DNA from: Pseudomonadota bacterium
GTDB taxonomy: Bacteria > Pseudomonadota > Alphaproteobacteria > Rhodospirillales > 2-02-FULL-58-16
DNA: 5,738 nt
Assembly (NCBI GenBank): GCA_022572335.1
Contig: JACZWD010000168.1
Location: 1 to 5,738, forward strand
Reading direction: 5' to 3'
In this document: positions 1 through 5,561 of the stretch, in pieces
Numbering within the stretch: position 1 is the stretch's first letter
Layout of the letters: the number at the start of each line of letters is the position of its first letter
The notes under the pieces: generated by a model
The model's input: the letters and a program-made list of their open reading frames with translations, nothing else
The model's database searches: none
Told to the model about the DNA's origin: nothing
Program-made: the position numbers and the translations under genes

Positions 1-127
1 CCTGCTCTCGGAAGACATCGACCCGGACACCGGCGAACTGTGGGGGAACTTTCCGCAGACCTATTCCATGGTCGGGTTCATCAACTCCGCCATGCACCTG
101 AGCAAAAGCTGGAGAGAGGCGTTTTGA
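1..127 (+). CDS. Glycoside hydrolase family 15 protein, 3' end only
   Basis: Reading from base 2, 41 codons end at TGA 125-127. The translation holds a Ser-Glu-Asp-Ile-Asp stretch, a Gly-Glu-Leu-Trp-Gly-Asn-Phe-Pro-Gln-Thr-Tyr-Ser core and then a Gly-Phe-Ile-Asn-Ser-Ala-Met segment. This is the typical C-terminal end of bacterial GH15 (glucoamylase/trehalase-like) proteins, where a Gly-Asn-Phe-Pro-Gln motif closes the (alpha/alpha)6 barrel. Family members hydrolyse terminal alpha-glucosidic bonds and release glucose; some actinobacterial members are trehalases. Substrate cannot be decided from this fragment. The 5' part lies outside the window. The last codons overlap the otsA start by 4 nt, so the two are translationally coupled. 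GH15 genes often lie beside otsA in proteobacteria, which supports the call. Confidence 0.88.
   Translation, partial: LLSEDIDPDTGELWGNFPQTYSMVGFINSAMHLSKSWREAF
111..119 (+). promoter_or_regulatory. Ribosome binding site of otsA, fixing the TTG start
   Basis: The purine run GGAGAGAGG lies inside the last codons of the GH15 gene and ends 4 nt before the TTG at 124. It is the only good Shine-Dalgarno-like sequence near the otsA 5' end. It places translation start at the TTG rather than at an ATG further upstream in the same frame. Confidence 0.7.
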
Positions 128-1500
128 ATCGTCTCGTCGTCGTTTCCAACCGGGTGGCGGTGACCCCCGACGCCAAGACAAGGGCCGGCGGCCTGGCCGT
201 CGCGCTGCAGGATGCGTTGCGCAAACATGGCGGCGTCTGGTTCGGGTGGAGCGGCAAGGTGGTGCCCCAGACGACGGCCGAACCGACCATTACCAAGGAC
301 GGTGCCATCACCTATGCCACCGTCGACCTGTCGCGCAAGAACTCGGCCGAATACTACAACGGCTTCGCCAACCGGAGCCTTTGGCCCCTGTTCCATTACC
401 GCCTCGACCTGACGGCGTTCAGCAAGCAGACCTATTCCGGCTATCTGCGGGTGAACACCATGTTCGCCGAAAAGCTGCTGCCCCTGCTCAAGGCCGGCGA
501 TCTGATCTGGGTGCACGACTATCACCTCATCCCCCTGGGCGAGGAACTGCGCAAGAAGGGCGTGACCCAACCCATGGGATTCTTTCTGCACACCCCCTTC
601 CCGGCCATGGAAATCTTCACCGCCCTGCCGTCGCATTACGCCCTGGTGGGGGCGTTGTGTTCCTACGACGTGGTTGGCTTCCAGACCGAGAACGACCTGC
701 GCGCCTTTCTCGACTACATCGTCCACGAGGCGGGCGGCAGCATCTTGGGCGACCACCTGATCCGCGCTTTTGGACGCACGGTCAGGGTCGAGGTGTTCCC
801 CATCGGCATCGACACCGAGGACTTCGTCAAGAGCGCCAAGCAGGCGGCCGGCTCGGAAAGCACCAAACGCCTGCGCGATCGCGTCGGTAAGCGTTTGTGG
901 CTCATCGGCGTCGACCGGCTGGACTACAGCAAGGGGCTGGTGGAGCGGTTTCATTCGTTCGAGCGCCTGCTGGAAACCCGCCCCGAATACCGGGGCAAGG
1001 TGACGTTGCTGCAGATCGCTCCCCCGTCCCGCTCCGAGGTGCCCGAGTACAGGGAAATCCGGCGCAACCTGGAGACCGAGGCCGGACACATCAACGGCCG
1101 CTTCGCCGATTTCGACTGGACCCCCATCCACTACCTGAACAGGAGCTTCAAGCGTCAGAACCTGGCCGGATTTTTCCGCGTCAGCCGGATCGGCCTGGTG
1201 ACGCCGCTGCGCGACGGCATGAATTTCGTCGCCAAGGAGTACGTGGCGGCGCAGGATGCCCATGACCCCGGGGTGCTGGTGCTGTCGCGTTTCGCCGGCG
1301 CGGCGCGGGAACTGGATGCCGCCCTGCTGGTCAATCCCTTCGACTACGACGCGGTGGCGGACGCCATGGCCAAGGGTATCGAGATGCCGCTGGACGAAAG
1401 GCGCGAACGGTGGGCCGCCATGATGGTAAAACTGAGGGCCAACACGCTGAGCACCTGGCGTGACAGTTTCCTCAAGGCCCTCGGCGAGGGGCCGTATTAG
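124..1500 (+). CDS. otsA: Alpha,alpha-trehalose-phosphate synthase (UDP-forming)
   Basis: Catalyses UDP-glucose + glucose-6-phosphate -> trehalose-6-phosphate + UDP, the first step of cytoplasmic OtsAB trehalose synthesis. It is a GT20, GT-B-fold retaining glucosyltransferase. At 458 aa it is close to the E. coli enzyme (474 aa) and collinear with it. Visible family residues: N-terminal RLVVVSNR with Arg10, the GGLAV loop (22-26), WFGWSG with Trp42, HDYHL with Asp132 (sugar-phosphate site), RLDYSKG with Arg265 and Lys270 (phosphate/UDP contacts), and the DGMN...KE block with Asp364 and Glu372 (nucleotide-sugar binding). The start is TTG 124, overlapping the GH15 stop as TTGA. It gives the canonical N-terminus directly ahead of RLVVV and has a purine-rich RBS. 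An in-frame ATG at 40 would add 28 unrelated residues lying wholly within the GH15 gene. A trehalose-6-phosphate phosphatase (otsB) is not in the window and may lie upstream. Confidence 0.97.
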   Translation: MNRLVVVSNRVAVTPDAKTRAGGLAVALQDALRKHGGVWFGWSGKVVPQTTAEPTITKDGAITYATVDLSRKNSAEYYNGFANRSLWPLFHYRLDLTAFSKQTYSGYLRVNTMFAEKLLPLLKAGDLIWVHDYHLIPLGEELRKKGVTQPMGFFLHTPFPAMEIFTALPSHYALVGALCSYDVVGFQTENDLRAFLDYIVHEAGGSILGDHLIRAFGRTVRVEVFPIGIDTEDFVKSAKQAAGSESTKRLRDRVGKRLWLIGVDRLDYSKGLVERFHSFERLLETRPEYRGKVTLLQIAPPSRSEVPEYREIRRNLETEAGHINGRFADFDWTPIHYLNRSFKRQNLAGFFRVSRIGLVTPLRDGMNFVAKEYVAAQDAHDPGVLVLSRFAGAARELDAALLVNPFDYDAVADAMAKGIEMPLDERRERWAAMMVKLRANTLSTWRDSFLKALGEGPY

Positions 1501-1507
1501 GGCCCGA

Positions 1508-2488
1508 ATGGCGGCAAGACCCGAATCGCTCCACCGGCCCGGCCTGATCGCCGATATCGGGGGCACCAACGCGCGCTTCGCCCTCAGCGAAGCGGACGGC
1601 TCGGTGCGCGACGCCGTCGTGCTGGCGTGCAGGGACTTCCCCGATCTTGGCGCCGCCGCCGAGGCCTTCCTGGCAGGCATTTCCCCGCCGGCGGCGCCCC
1701 GGCGCGCGGCGATGGCCGTCGCCTCCCCGGTGAGCGGCGATCGCGTGGACATGACCAACCACCCCTGGTCGTTTTCCATCGACGATGTGCGCCGGCGCCT
1801 GGGCCTGGATGACCTTCGGGTGATCAACGACTTCACCGCCATCGCCCTGGCCATCCCCCATCTGGGCGACGGGGACCGTCTTCAGGTGGGTGGCGGCGAA
1901 GCCGCCCCCGGCGCCCCCATCGCCGTTCTCGGCCCGGGCACCGGGCTCGGCGTCTCGGCCCTGATTCCGGCCGGCGGCGGCTGGGTGCCCCTGGCCACGG
2001 AAGGCGGCCACGTGACCATGGCGCCGGCCACCGGGCGCGAAAGCGCCGTGCTCGCCCATCTGCAGCGGTCCGGCCACGTATCGGCGGAACGGGTGCTGTC
2101 CGGCGCCGGGCTGGTCAATCTGTATGGGGCGGTTCGCGCGCTGGACGGCGCAACGGCGGACGGGGACGTGACCCCGGCCGGGGTGACGGAGCGGGCGCTG
2201 GACGGCTCGTGCCCCTTCGCCGCGGAGGCCATGGACATGTTCTGCGCCATGCTCGGCACGGTGGCGTCGAACCTGTGCCTCAGCCTCGGCGCCCGCGGCG
2301 GCGTCTACGTCGCCGGCGGCATCGTGCCCAGGCTGGGAACGGCGTTCGCCGCCTCAGGCTTCCGCCGGCGCTTCGAGGACAAGGGACGGTTCTCCGCCCA
2401 CCTGGCCGCCGTCCCCACCTTCGTGCTGACCCACAAGATGCCCGCCTTCCTGGGACTGAGCCACCTTTTGCAGGCGGCGGAGACGTAG
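1508..2488 (+). CDS. glk: Glucokinase (Glk family)
   Basis: ATP-dependent phosphorylation of glucose to glucose-6-phosphate in the cytoplasm. The 326-aa product aligns along its length with the E. coli Glk family (not the ROK-repressor type). Motifs: phosphate-binding DIGGTNAR (16-23), MTNHPWSFSI (82-91), INDFTA with the likely catalytic base Asp108, GPGTGLGV (142-149), EGGH with Glu165 and His168, HVSAERVLSG (190-199), AGGIVPR (269-275) and FEDKGRF (289-295). ATG 1508 is chosen: it lies 7 nt after the otsA stop, has a modest AGGG at 1499-1502, and leaves a short leader before the DIGG motif. An in-frame ATG at 1460 would overlap otsA by 41 nt and add an arginine-rich tail without family similarity. 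Position after otsA suggests it supplies glucose-6-phosphate to OtsA and recaptures glucose released by the GH15 enzyme. It may equally serve general glucose uptake through Entner-Doudoroff or glycolysis. Confidence 0.95.
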   Translation: MAARPESLHRPGLIADIGGTNARFALSEADGSVRDAVVLACRDFPDLGAAAEAFLAGISPPAAPRRAAMAVASPVSGDRVDMTNHPWSFSIDDVRRRLGLDDLRVINDFTAIALAIPHLGDGDRLQVGGGEAAPGAPIAVLGPGTGLGVSALIPAGGGWVPLATEGGHVTMAPATGRESAVLAHLQRSGHVSAERVLSGAGLVNLYGAVRALDGATADGDVTPAGVTERALDGSCPFAAEAMDMFCAMLGTVASNLCLSLGARGGVYVAGGIVPRLGTAFAASGFRRRFEDKGRFSAHLAAVPTFVLTHKMPAFLGLSHLLQAAET

Positions 2489-2492
2489 ACTC

Positions 2493-3701
2493 TCAGATCA
2501 CCTTGGCGTCGCGCAGGCGCGCCATCTCTTCCCCCGACAGGCCCAGAAGGTTTCCCAGCACGTCTTCGTTGGCGTCGCCGAGGGCCGGGCCGAGATGCGC
2601 GATCCGGCCCGGCGTCTCCGACAGCCTGGGGATCACCGAGGGGACGACCACCTCGCCCACCTCGGGGTCGTCGATGGTGACCAGGTTGCCGCGCGCCTTG
2701 AAGTGGGGATCGGCGAAGATGTCGGCGATGGTGTTCAGCGGCCCCGAGGGCACCTCGTGGGCCAGGCAGATCTCCATCACCTCGTCCAGGCTCATCGATC
2801 CCACCCAGCGGCCGACCAGCGCGTCCACCGCGTCGCGGCTGGCCAGGCGCCGGGATTGTTGGCCGTAGCGCCCGGCGGACGCCAGCTCGGGCTTTCCCAT
2901 GGCCTCGGCCAGGCGCCCGAACATCTTGTCGGTGGTACACGCGATGGCCACCCAGCGGTCGTCCCGGGTCTGGAAATGGCCGTGCGGGCAGGCGTTGGCG
3001 GTGCCCGCGCCCTCGCGGCCGCGCACCTTTCCGGTGCGCCCGTAGACCGGCGCCATCTCGTCCAGCATGCGGAAAACGGATTCATAGAGGCCGATGTCGA
3101 TGTACTGGCCGCGCCCGGTCCTGTCCCGGTGCCTGAGCGCCAGCAGGACGCCCACGGCCCCGTACAGGCCCGACATGTAGTCGGCGAGCGACGTCGAGCC
3201 CGGCGTCACCGGCGTCTCGCCCGGCATGCCGGCAAGGTTGGACAGCCCGCCGACGGCATGGGCGACGCGGGCGAAGCCGGGACGGTCCTTATACGGTCCG
3301 GTCTGCCCGTACCCCGAGATGCGGAGCATGATCAGCCCCGGGTTGGGGGCGCTCAGGGTCTCCCAGCCGACGCCCCATTTCTCCAGGGTGCCGGGACGGA
3401 AGTTCTCGCAGACAACGTCGGACTTGGCGACCAGGCGCTTGAACAGCTCCGCCCCTTCGCTCGCACGCAGGTTCAGGGTCACGGATTTCTTGTTGCGCCC
3501 CTCGGACAACCACGCCAGGGTCGAATCGGCCCGCCCGGTGGGGGTGCCGAAGCGGCGGAAGGGATCGCCGCAGCCGGGCTGCTCGACCTTGATCACCTCG
3601 GCCCCGAACTCGCCCAGGATGGCGGTGCAGTAGGGGGCGGCGATGAACGTGGCGACGTCGAGCACGCGCACGCCCGAGAGGGGAAGGCCGTTTTCGCTCA
3701 T
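2493..3701 (-). CDS. CaiB/BaiF (class III) CoA-transferase family protein
   Basis: 402 aa, the usual length for class III CoA-transferases, which move CoA between carboxylic acids through an aspartyl-CoA mixed anhydride. The N-terminus LSGVRVLDVATFIAAPY is the family signature, followed by LGEFGAEVIKVEQPG (29-43), KKSVTLNLR (71-79), CENFRPGTLEKWG (98-110), a SGYGQTGPY block (129-137) and TGRGQYIDIGLYES (195-208). Asp174 in the SLADYMSG segment is the expected catalytic aspartate. ATG 3701 is preferred: it begins three to five residues before the signature and lies 10 nt after the DUF218 stop. A longer frame from 3803 would overlap DUF218 by ~90 nt with low-complexity sequence. The RBS is weak, so coupling to the upstream gene is likely. 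Last gene of the - strand operon. The substrate pair is not evident; with a hydratase and a former acyl-CoA dehydrogenase nearby, it probably activates an organic acid for catabolism. Confidence 0.93.
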   Translation of the reverse strand: MSENGLPLSGVRVLDVATFIAAPYCTAILGEFGAEVIKVEQPGCGDPFRRFGTPTGRADSTLAWLSEGRNKKSVTLNLRASEGAELFKRLVAKSDVVCENFRPGTLEKWGVGWETLSAPNPGLIMLRISGYGQTGPYKDRPGFARVAHAVGGLSNLAGMPGETPVTPGSTSLADYMSGLYGAVGVLLALRHRDRTGRGQYIDIGLYESVFRMLDEMAPVYGRTGKVRGREGAGTANACPHGHFQTRDDRWVAIACTTDKMFGRLAEAMGKPELASAGRYGQQSRRLASRDAVDALVGRWVGSMSLDEVMEICLAHEVPSGPLNTIADIFADPHFKARGNLVTIDDPEVGEVVVPSVIPRLSETPGRIAHLGPALGDANEDVLGNLLGLSGEEMARLRDAKVI

Positions 3702-3711
3702 GGGTCCGCTT

Positions 3712-4221
3712 TTAGCCTGGCCCCTTGGTTTGGGCAATGCGCTTGTCCCGGCGGCCGAGCAGGCGGAGCACGGTCGTGGCGAACGCGCCGGCCTCGCGCA
3801 CATAGCCCCCGTACCACCGCCAACGGGGCTCTCCGCACCGTTCGCGGACCGCGGCGCCGGAGGCGGCTATGCCTAAACGGCGGAAGAGGAACAGCGCCCG
3901 GGGCAGGTGGAACGGATCGCTCACCACCAGGGCGCGGGCCCAGCCCCGGTCCTCCATGATGCGGGCCGTATAGAGCGCGTTCTCGAGGGTGCGCGTCGCC
4001 TTGTCCTCGACGATGATCCGCTCTTCCGGGACGCCGTGCTCGAGCGCCAGCGCGCGCATGGCCTCGGCCTCGGTGGGCCGGGTTCCGATGGCGCCGCCGG
4101 TGACGATCACTTGTTCGGCTTTGCCCTCGTGGAACAGGCGCGCCCCGTGGGCGACCCGGCGCCTGAGCGCCGGCCCAAGGCCGGCGCCGAGGATGACGAT
4201 GACGTCGTGCCGGGCCGCCAT
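3712..4221 (-). CDS. DUF218 (YdcF/SanA-like) domain protein
   Basis: 169 aa, essentially one DUF218 domain. Features in order: hydrophobic beta strand and glycine loop VIVILGAGLG (7-16), the R...A..L...G pattern, a strand ending in VTGG (40-43), EAEAM (51-55), GVPEERIIVEDKATRTLEN (63-81), and VVSDPFHLPRA (99-109) matching the conserved Ser/His/Arg block near the domain end. No signal peptide or transmembrane helix is seen, so it is probably cytoplasmic, unlike membrane-anchored SanA/ElyC-type members. The biochemical role of the family is poorly defined; E. coli YdcF binds S-adenosylmethionine. ATG 4221 comes 1 nt after the hydratase stop (TGAcATG) with little Shine-Dalgarno, indicating coupled translation. 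Its place between a hydratase and a CoA-transferase is unexpected and gives no direct clue to function. Confidence 0.9.
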   Translation of the reverse strand: MAARHDVIVILGAGLGPALRRRVAHGARLFHEGKAEQVIVTGGAIGTRPTEAEAMRALALEHGVPEERIIVEDKATRTLENALYTARIMEDRGWARALVVSDPFHLPRALFLFRRLGIAASGAAVRERCGEPRWRWYGGYVREAGAFATTVLRLLGRRDKRIAQTKGPG

Positions 4222-4222
4222 G

Positions 4223-5071
4223 TCAGGGTGAAAACGCCGCCGTCGCCGTCATCGCCAGGGCGCCTTCCGCGTCCTCGGCCCACACACGGGCCGAGGCGCC
4301 GTCGGGCGCCGGTTCGCCGGCGACGGTGAAGGCCGCGTCGTCGAACAGGGGCCCGAGGGCGCGGTAGTCGAAAACCTTGACGGTGGCCTGGGGGCGTTCC
4401 CGGCGGCACAGGTCGAGCAGAAGGGTGGCGATCAGCGGACCGTGCACGACCAGGCCGGGATAGCCTTCGACGTCGGTGACGTAGCGGTGGTCGTAGTGGA
4501 TGCGATGGGCGTTGAAGATCAGCGCCGAGTAGCGGAACAGCATCACCGGATCGGGGCGGATGGTCCTCCGCCAGACCGCTTCGCCGGGCGCCGGGCGCGG
4601 CCGCGCGGCGGCGTTCTCTTCGCCGCGGTAGACGATGTCGTGGTCCTCGATCAGGGCCGGGCCGTCGGGTCCGAAAATCTCGTGGCGCACCCGGACGAAG
4701 ACAAGGGGTCCGCTGCGCCCCTCCTTCACCGTGACGTCGCTGACCTCGGAGATGCGCCGGATGCGGTCGCCCACCCTGAGGGGCTTCAGGAACTCCAGGC
4801 GCCCGCCCGCCCACATGCGCCGGGGGAGCGGCACCGGCGGCAGGAAGCCGCCCCTTTCCGCGTGGCCGTCCGCGGCCAGCTCGGAGGCCCGTGTGCGCGG
4901 CAGGAAATAGAGCCAGTGCCCGCCCGGCGGCACGGCGTCCCCCGGCCGGGGCTCCGCATCGTCGCGGTCGAGGGTCGCCGACAGCCCCTGCAACGGTCCG
5001 GCGGCGACCACGTCCACCGCTTCCTCCCGCCGCCCGATCCAGCCCCGCAGGTGATCCAGGTCGACGGTCAT
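4223..5071 (-). CDS. HTD2-like / MaoC-family acyl-CoA hydratase (two hot-dog domains)
   Basis: 282 aa, typical of HTD2-like double-hot-dog hydratases (FAS1-like dehydratase plus MaoC fold), a group that includes mesaconyl-C4-CoA hydratase of Chloroflexus and mitochondrial 3-hydroxyacyl-thioester dehydratase 2. The N-terminal hot dog contains GGHWLYFLP (50-58), MWAGGRLEF (86-94) and LRVGDRI (98-104). The C-terminal one contains the diagnostic FRYSALIFNAHRIHYD (179-194), then EGYPGLVVHGPL (202-213). His192 fits the catalytic histidine of the hydratase-2 motif. Asn187 stands where classical R-hydratases have aspartate, which is usual for this subgroup. ATG 5071 has a good RBS (GGAGGGGA) upstream; an in-frame ATG at 5182 would add 37 low-complexity Arg/Pro residues. 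First intact gene of the operon. Likely hydrates an unsaturated acyl-CoA or dehydrates the reverse. Mesaconyl-, itaconyl- or a related branched C5-CoA is possible but unproven. Confidence 0.9.
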   Translation of the reverse strand: MTVDLDHLRGWIGRREEAVDVVAAGPLQGLSATLDRDDAEPRPGDAVPPGGHWLYFLPRTRASELAADGHAERGGFLPPVPLPRRMWAGGRLEFLKPLRVGDRIRRISEVSDVTVKEGRSGPLVFVRVRHEIFGPDGPALIEDHDIVYRGEENAAARPRPAPGEAVWRRTIRPDPVMLFRYSALIFNAHRIHYDHRYVTDVEGYPGLVVHGPLIATLLLDLCRRERPQATVKVFDYRALGPLFDDAAFTVAGEPAPDGASARVWAEDAEGALAMTATAAFSP

Positions 5072-5081
5072 CGGGCAAATG

Positions 5082-5089
5082 TCCCCTCC
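5082..5089 (-). promoter_or_regulatory. Ribosome binding site of the HTD2-like hydratase
   Basis: On the - strand GGAGGGGA lies 10 nt ahead of ATG 5071. It is the strongest Shine-Dalgarno-like run in the - strand operon and selects the 282-aa start over the upstream in-frame ATG. Confidence 0.65.
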
Positions 5090-5155
5090 ATGGCGCCGGT
5101 ATGGTCGTCCATGTGGGGCGCCCGGTCCAGGGCACGTTTTCGCCGTGCGCCGCGC

Positions 5156-5173
5156 CCGCCCCGGCCGGGGCGG
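5156..5173. repeat. 18-nt perfect GC palindrome in the spacer upstream of the hydratase
   Basis: CCGCCCCGGCCGGGGCGG is identical to its reverse complement. It sits in the 133-nt spacer between the hydratase start and the acyl-CoA dehydrogenase remnant. Being fully self-complementary it could be a symmetric protein-binding site, or simply a product of extreme GC content. No T-run follows on either strand, so it is not an evident intrinsic terminator. The rest of the spacer shows no gene or clear promoter. Confidence 0.45.
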
Positions 5174-5204
5174 CGGTGCCAAGGGCGGGGTTGTCTCAGG
5201 CGGG

Positions 5205-5486
5205 TTATCTCAGATCATGAAAAGCCGGCTCAAGGCCTCGGCGAGGTCGTCGCCGAACGTGGGTCTGCAGGCACATGTCGGCGGCCTGCCATGACCCGTC
5301 CGCGGCGAGCAGTGTCGCCATGTCGGCCTCGGGAATCAGGACCGACAGGAAGCCGGCCTCGGTCATGGCCGGGACGAACGCGGTGCGGTAGCCGCGTTCG
5401 CGGTCGAGCGCGCGCCAGGACTCCCCGGGGAACCCGGCCGCAAGCGCGCGCACGGAGGCGCGGATGTCTTCATAGGTTCCCATCAT
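5205..5486 (-). pseudogene. Acyl-CoA dehydrogenase remnant, internally deleted
   Basis: A 93-codon frame against roughly 380-390 aa for intact acyl-CoA dehydrogenases. Residues 1-53 match the family N-terminus: RALAAGFPGESWRALDRE, then AFVPAMTEAGFLSVLIPE, which normally precedes the EYGG segment. Residues 54-76 (ADMATLLAADGSWQAADMCLQTH) match the C-terminal helix region, where QTHGG normally follows. Some 230 or more residues holding most of the FAD and substrate sites are missing, joined in frame near 5325-5330. After QTH the frame runs into arginine-rich sequence, so a second break lies near 5257-5262. From there the neighbouring frame reads 15 plausible residues (Phe-Gly-Asp-Asp-Leu-Ala-Glu-Ala-Leu through Phe-Met-Ile) to a TGA at 5210-5212, possibly the end of a different gene. 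ATG 5486 or 5483 could start it; the RBS is weak. It cannot be a functional dehydrogenase. It probably was the first enzyme of the operon downstream of it. Confidence 0.75.
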
Positions 5487-5492
5487 GGTCCG

Positions 5493-5532
5493 TGTCGGGG
5501 TAAAAGTGGGCCCTCTCCGGTTTTAACCGACA
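5493..5532. repeat. Inverted repeat (TGTCGG/CCGACA with inner TAAAA/TTTTA)
   Basis: TGTCGG at 5493-5498 pairs with CCGACA at 5527-5532, and TAAAA at 5501-5505 with TTTTA at 5521-5525. The 15-nt loop contains GGGCCC. It begins a few bases beyond the start of the acyl-CoA dehydrogenase remnant. Base composition is less GC-rich from here to about 5590 than in the genes. The TG...CA ends and the ACTTTTACCC-like strand on the - side recall the terminal repeats of IS21-type elements, but no transposase is visible, so that is only a suggestion. It could also be a transcript hairpin. Confidence 0.45.
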
Positions 5533-5561
5533 GGCCGCCGCCGTGACCAGTGACTGATACC

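Noticed and set aside
40..123. N-terminal extension of otsA from ATG 40
   Set aside because: The added 28 residues are encoded inside the GH15 gene in another frame and have no counterpart in OtsA proteins; TTG 124 has the RBS and the family N-terminus.
1460..1507. N-terminal extension of glk from ATG 1460
   Set aside because: It would overlap otsA by 41 nt and add an Arg/Ser-rich leader without similarity to glucokinases.
61..1854. 597-codon open frame on the - strand, antisense to otsA and glk
   Set aside because: It lies opposite two clearly identified genes, has low-complexity Gly/Ala/Arg/Gln composition and no family motif. Long antisense frames are common in GC-rich genes with G/C third positions.
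2595..3959. 454-codon + strand frame opposite the CoA-transferase and DUF218 genes
   Set aside because: It is antisense to motif-rich genes on the other strand and its composition is typical of a shadow frame.
4107..5135. 342-codon - strand frame overlapping the hydratase in another frame
   Set aside because: Pro/Arg/Gly-rich with no motif, while the alternative frame carries the complete HTD2-like signature.
4442..5503. 353-codon + strand frame antisense to the hydratase and the dehydrogenase remnant
   Set aside because: Shadow of the - strand genes; no recognisable domain and no convincing RBS.
5493..5532. Intrinsic terminator
   Set aside because: The stem has A/T blocks but a 15-nt loop, and no run of T follows the stem on either strand.
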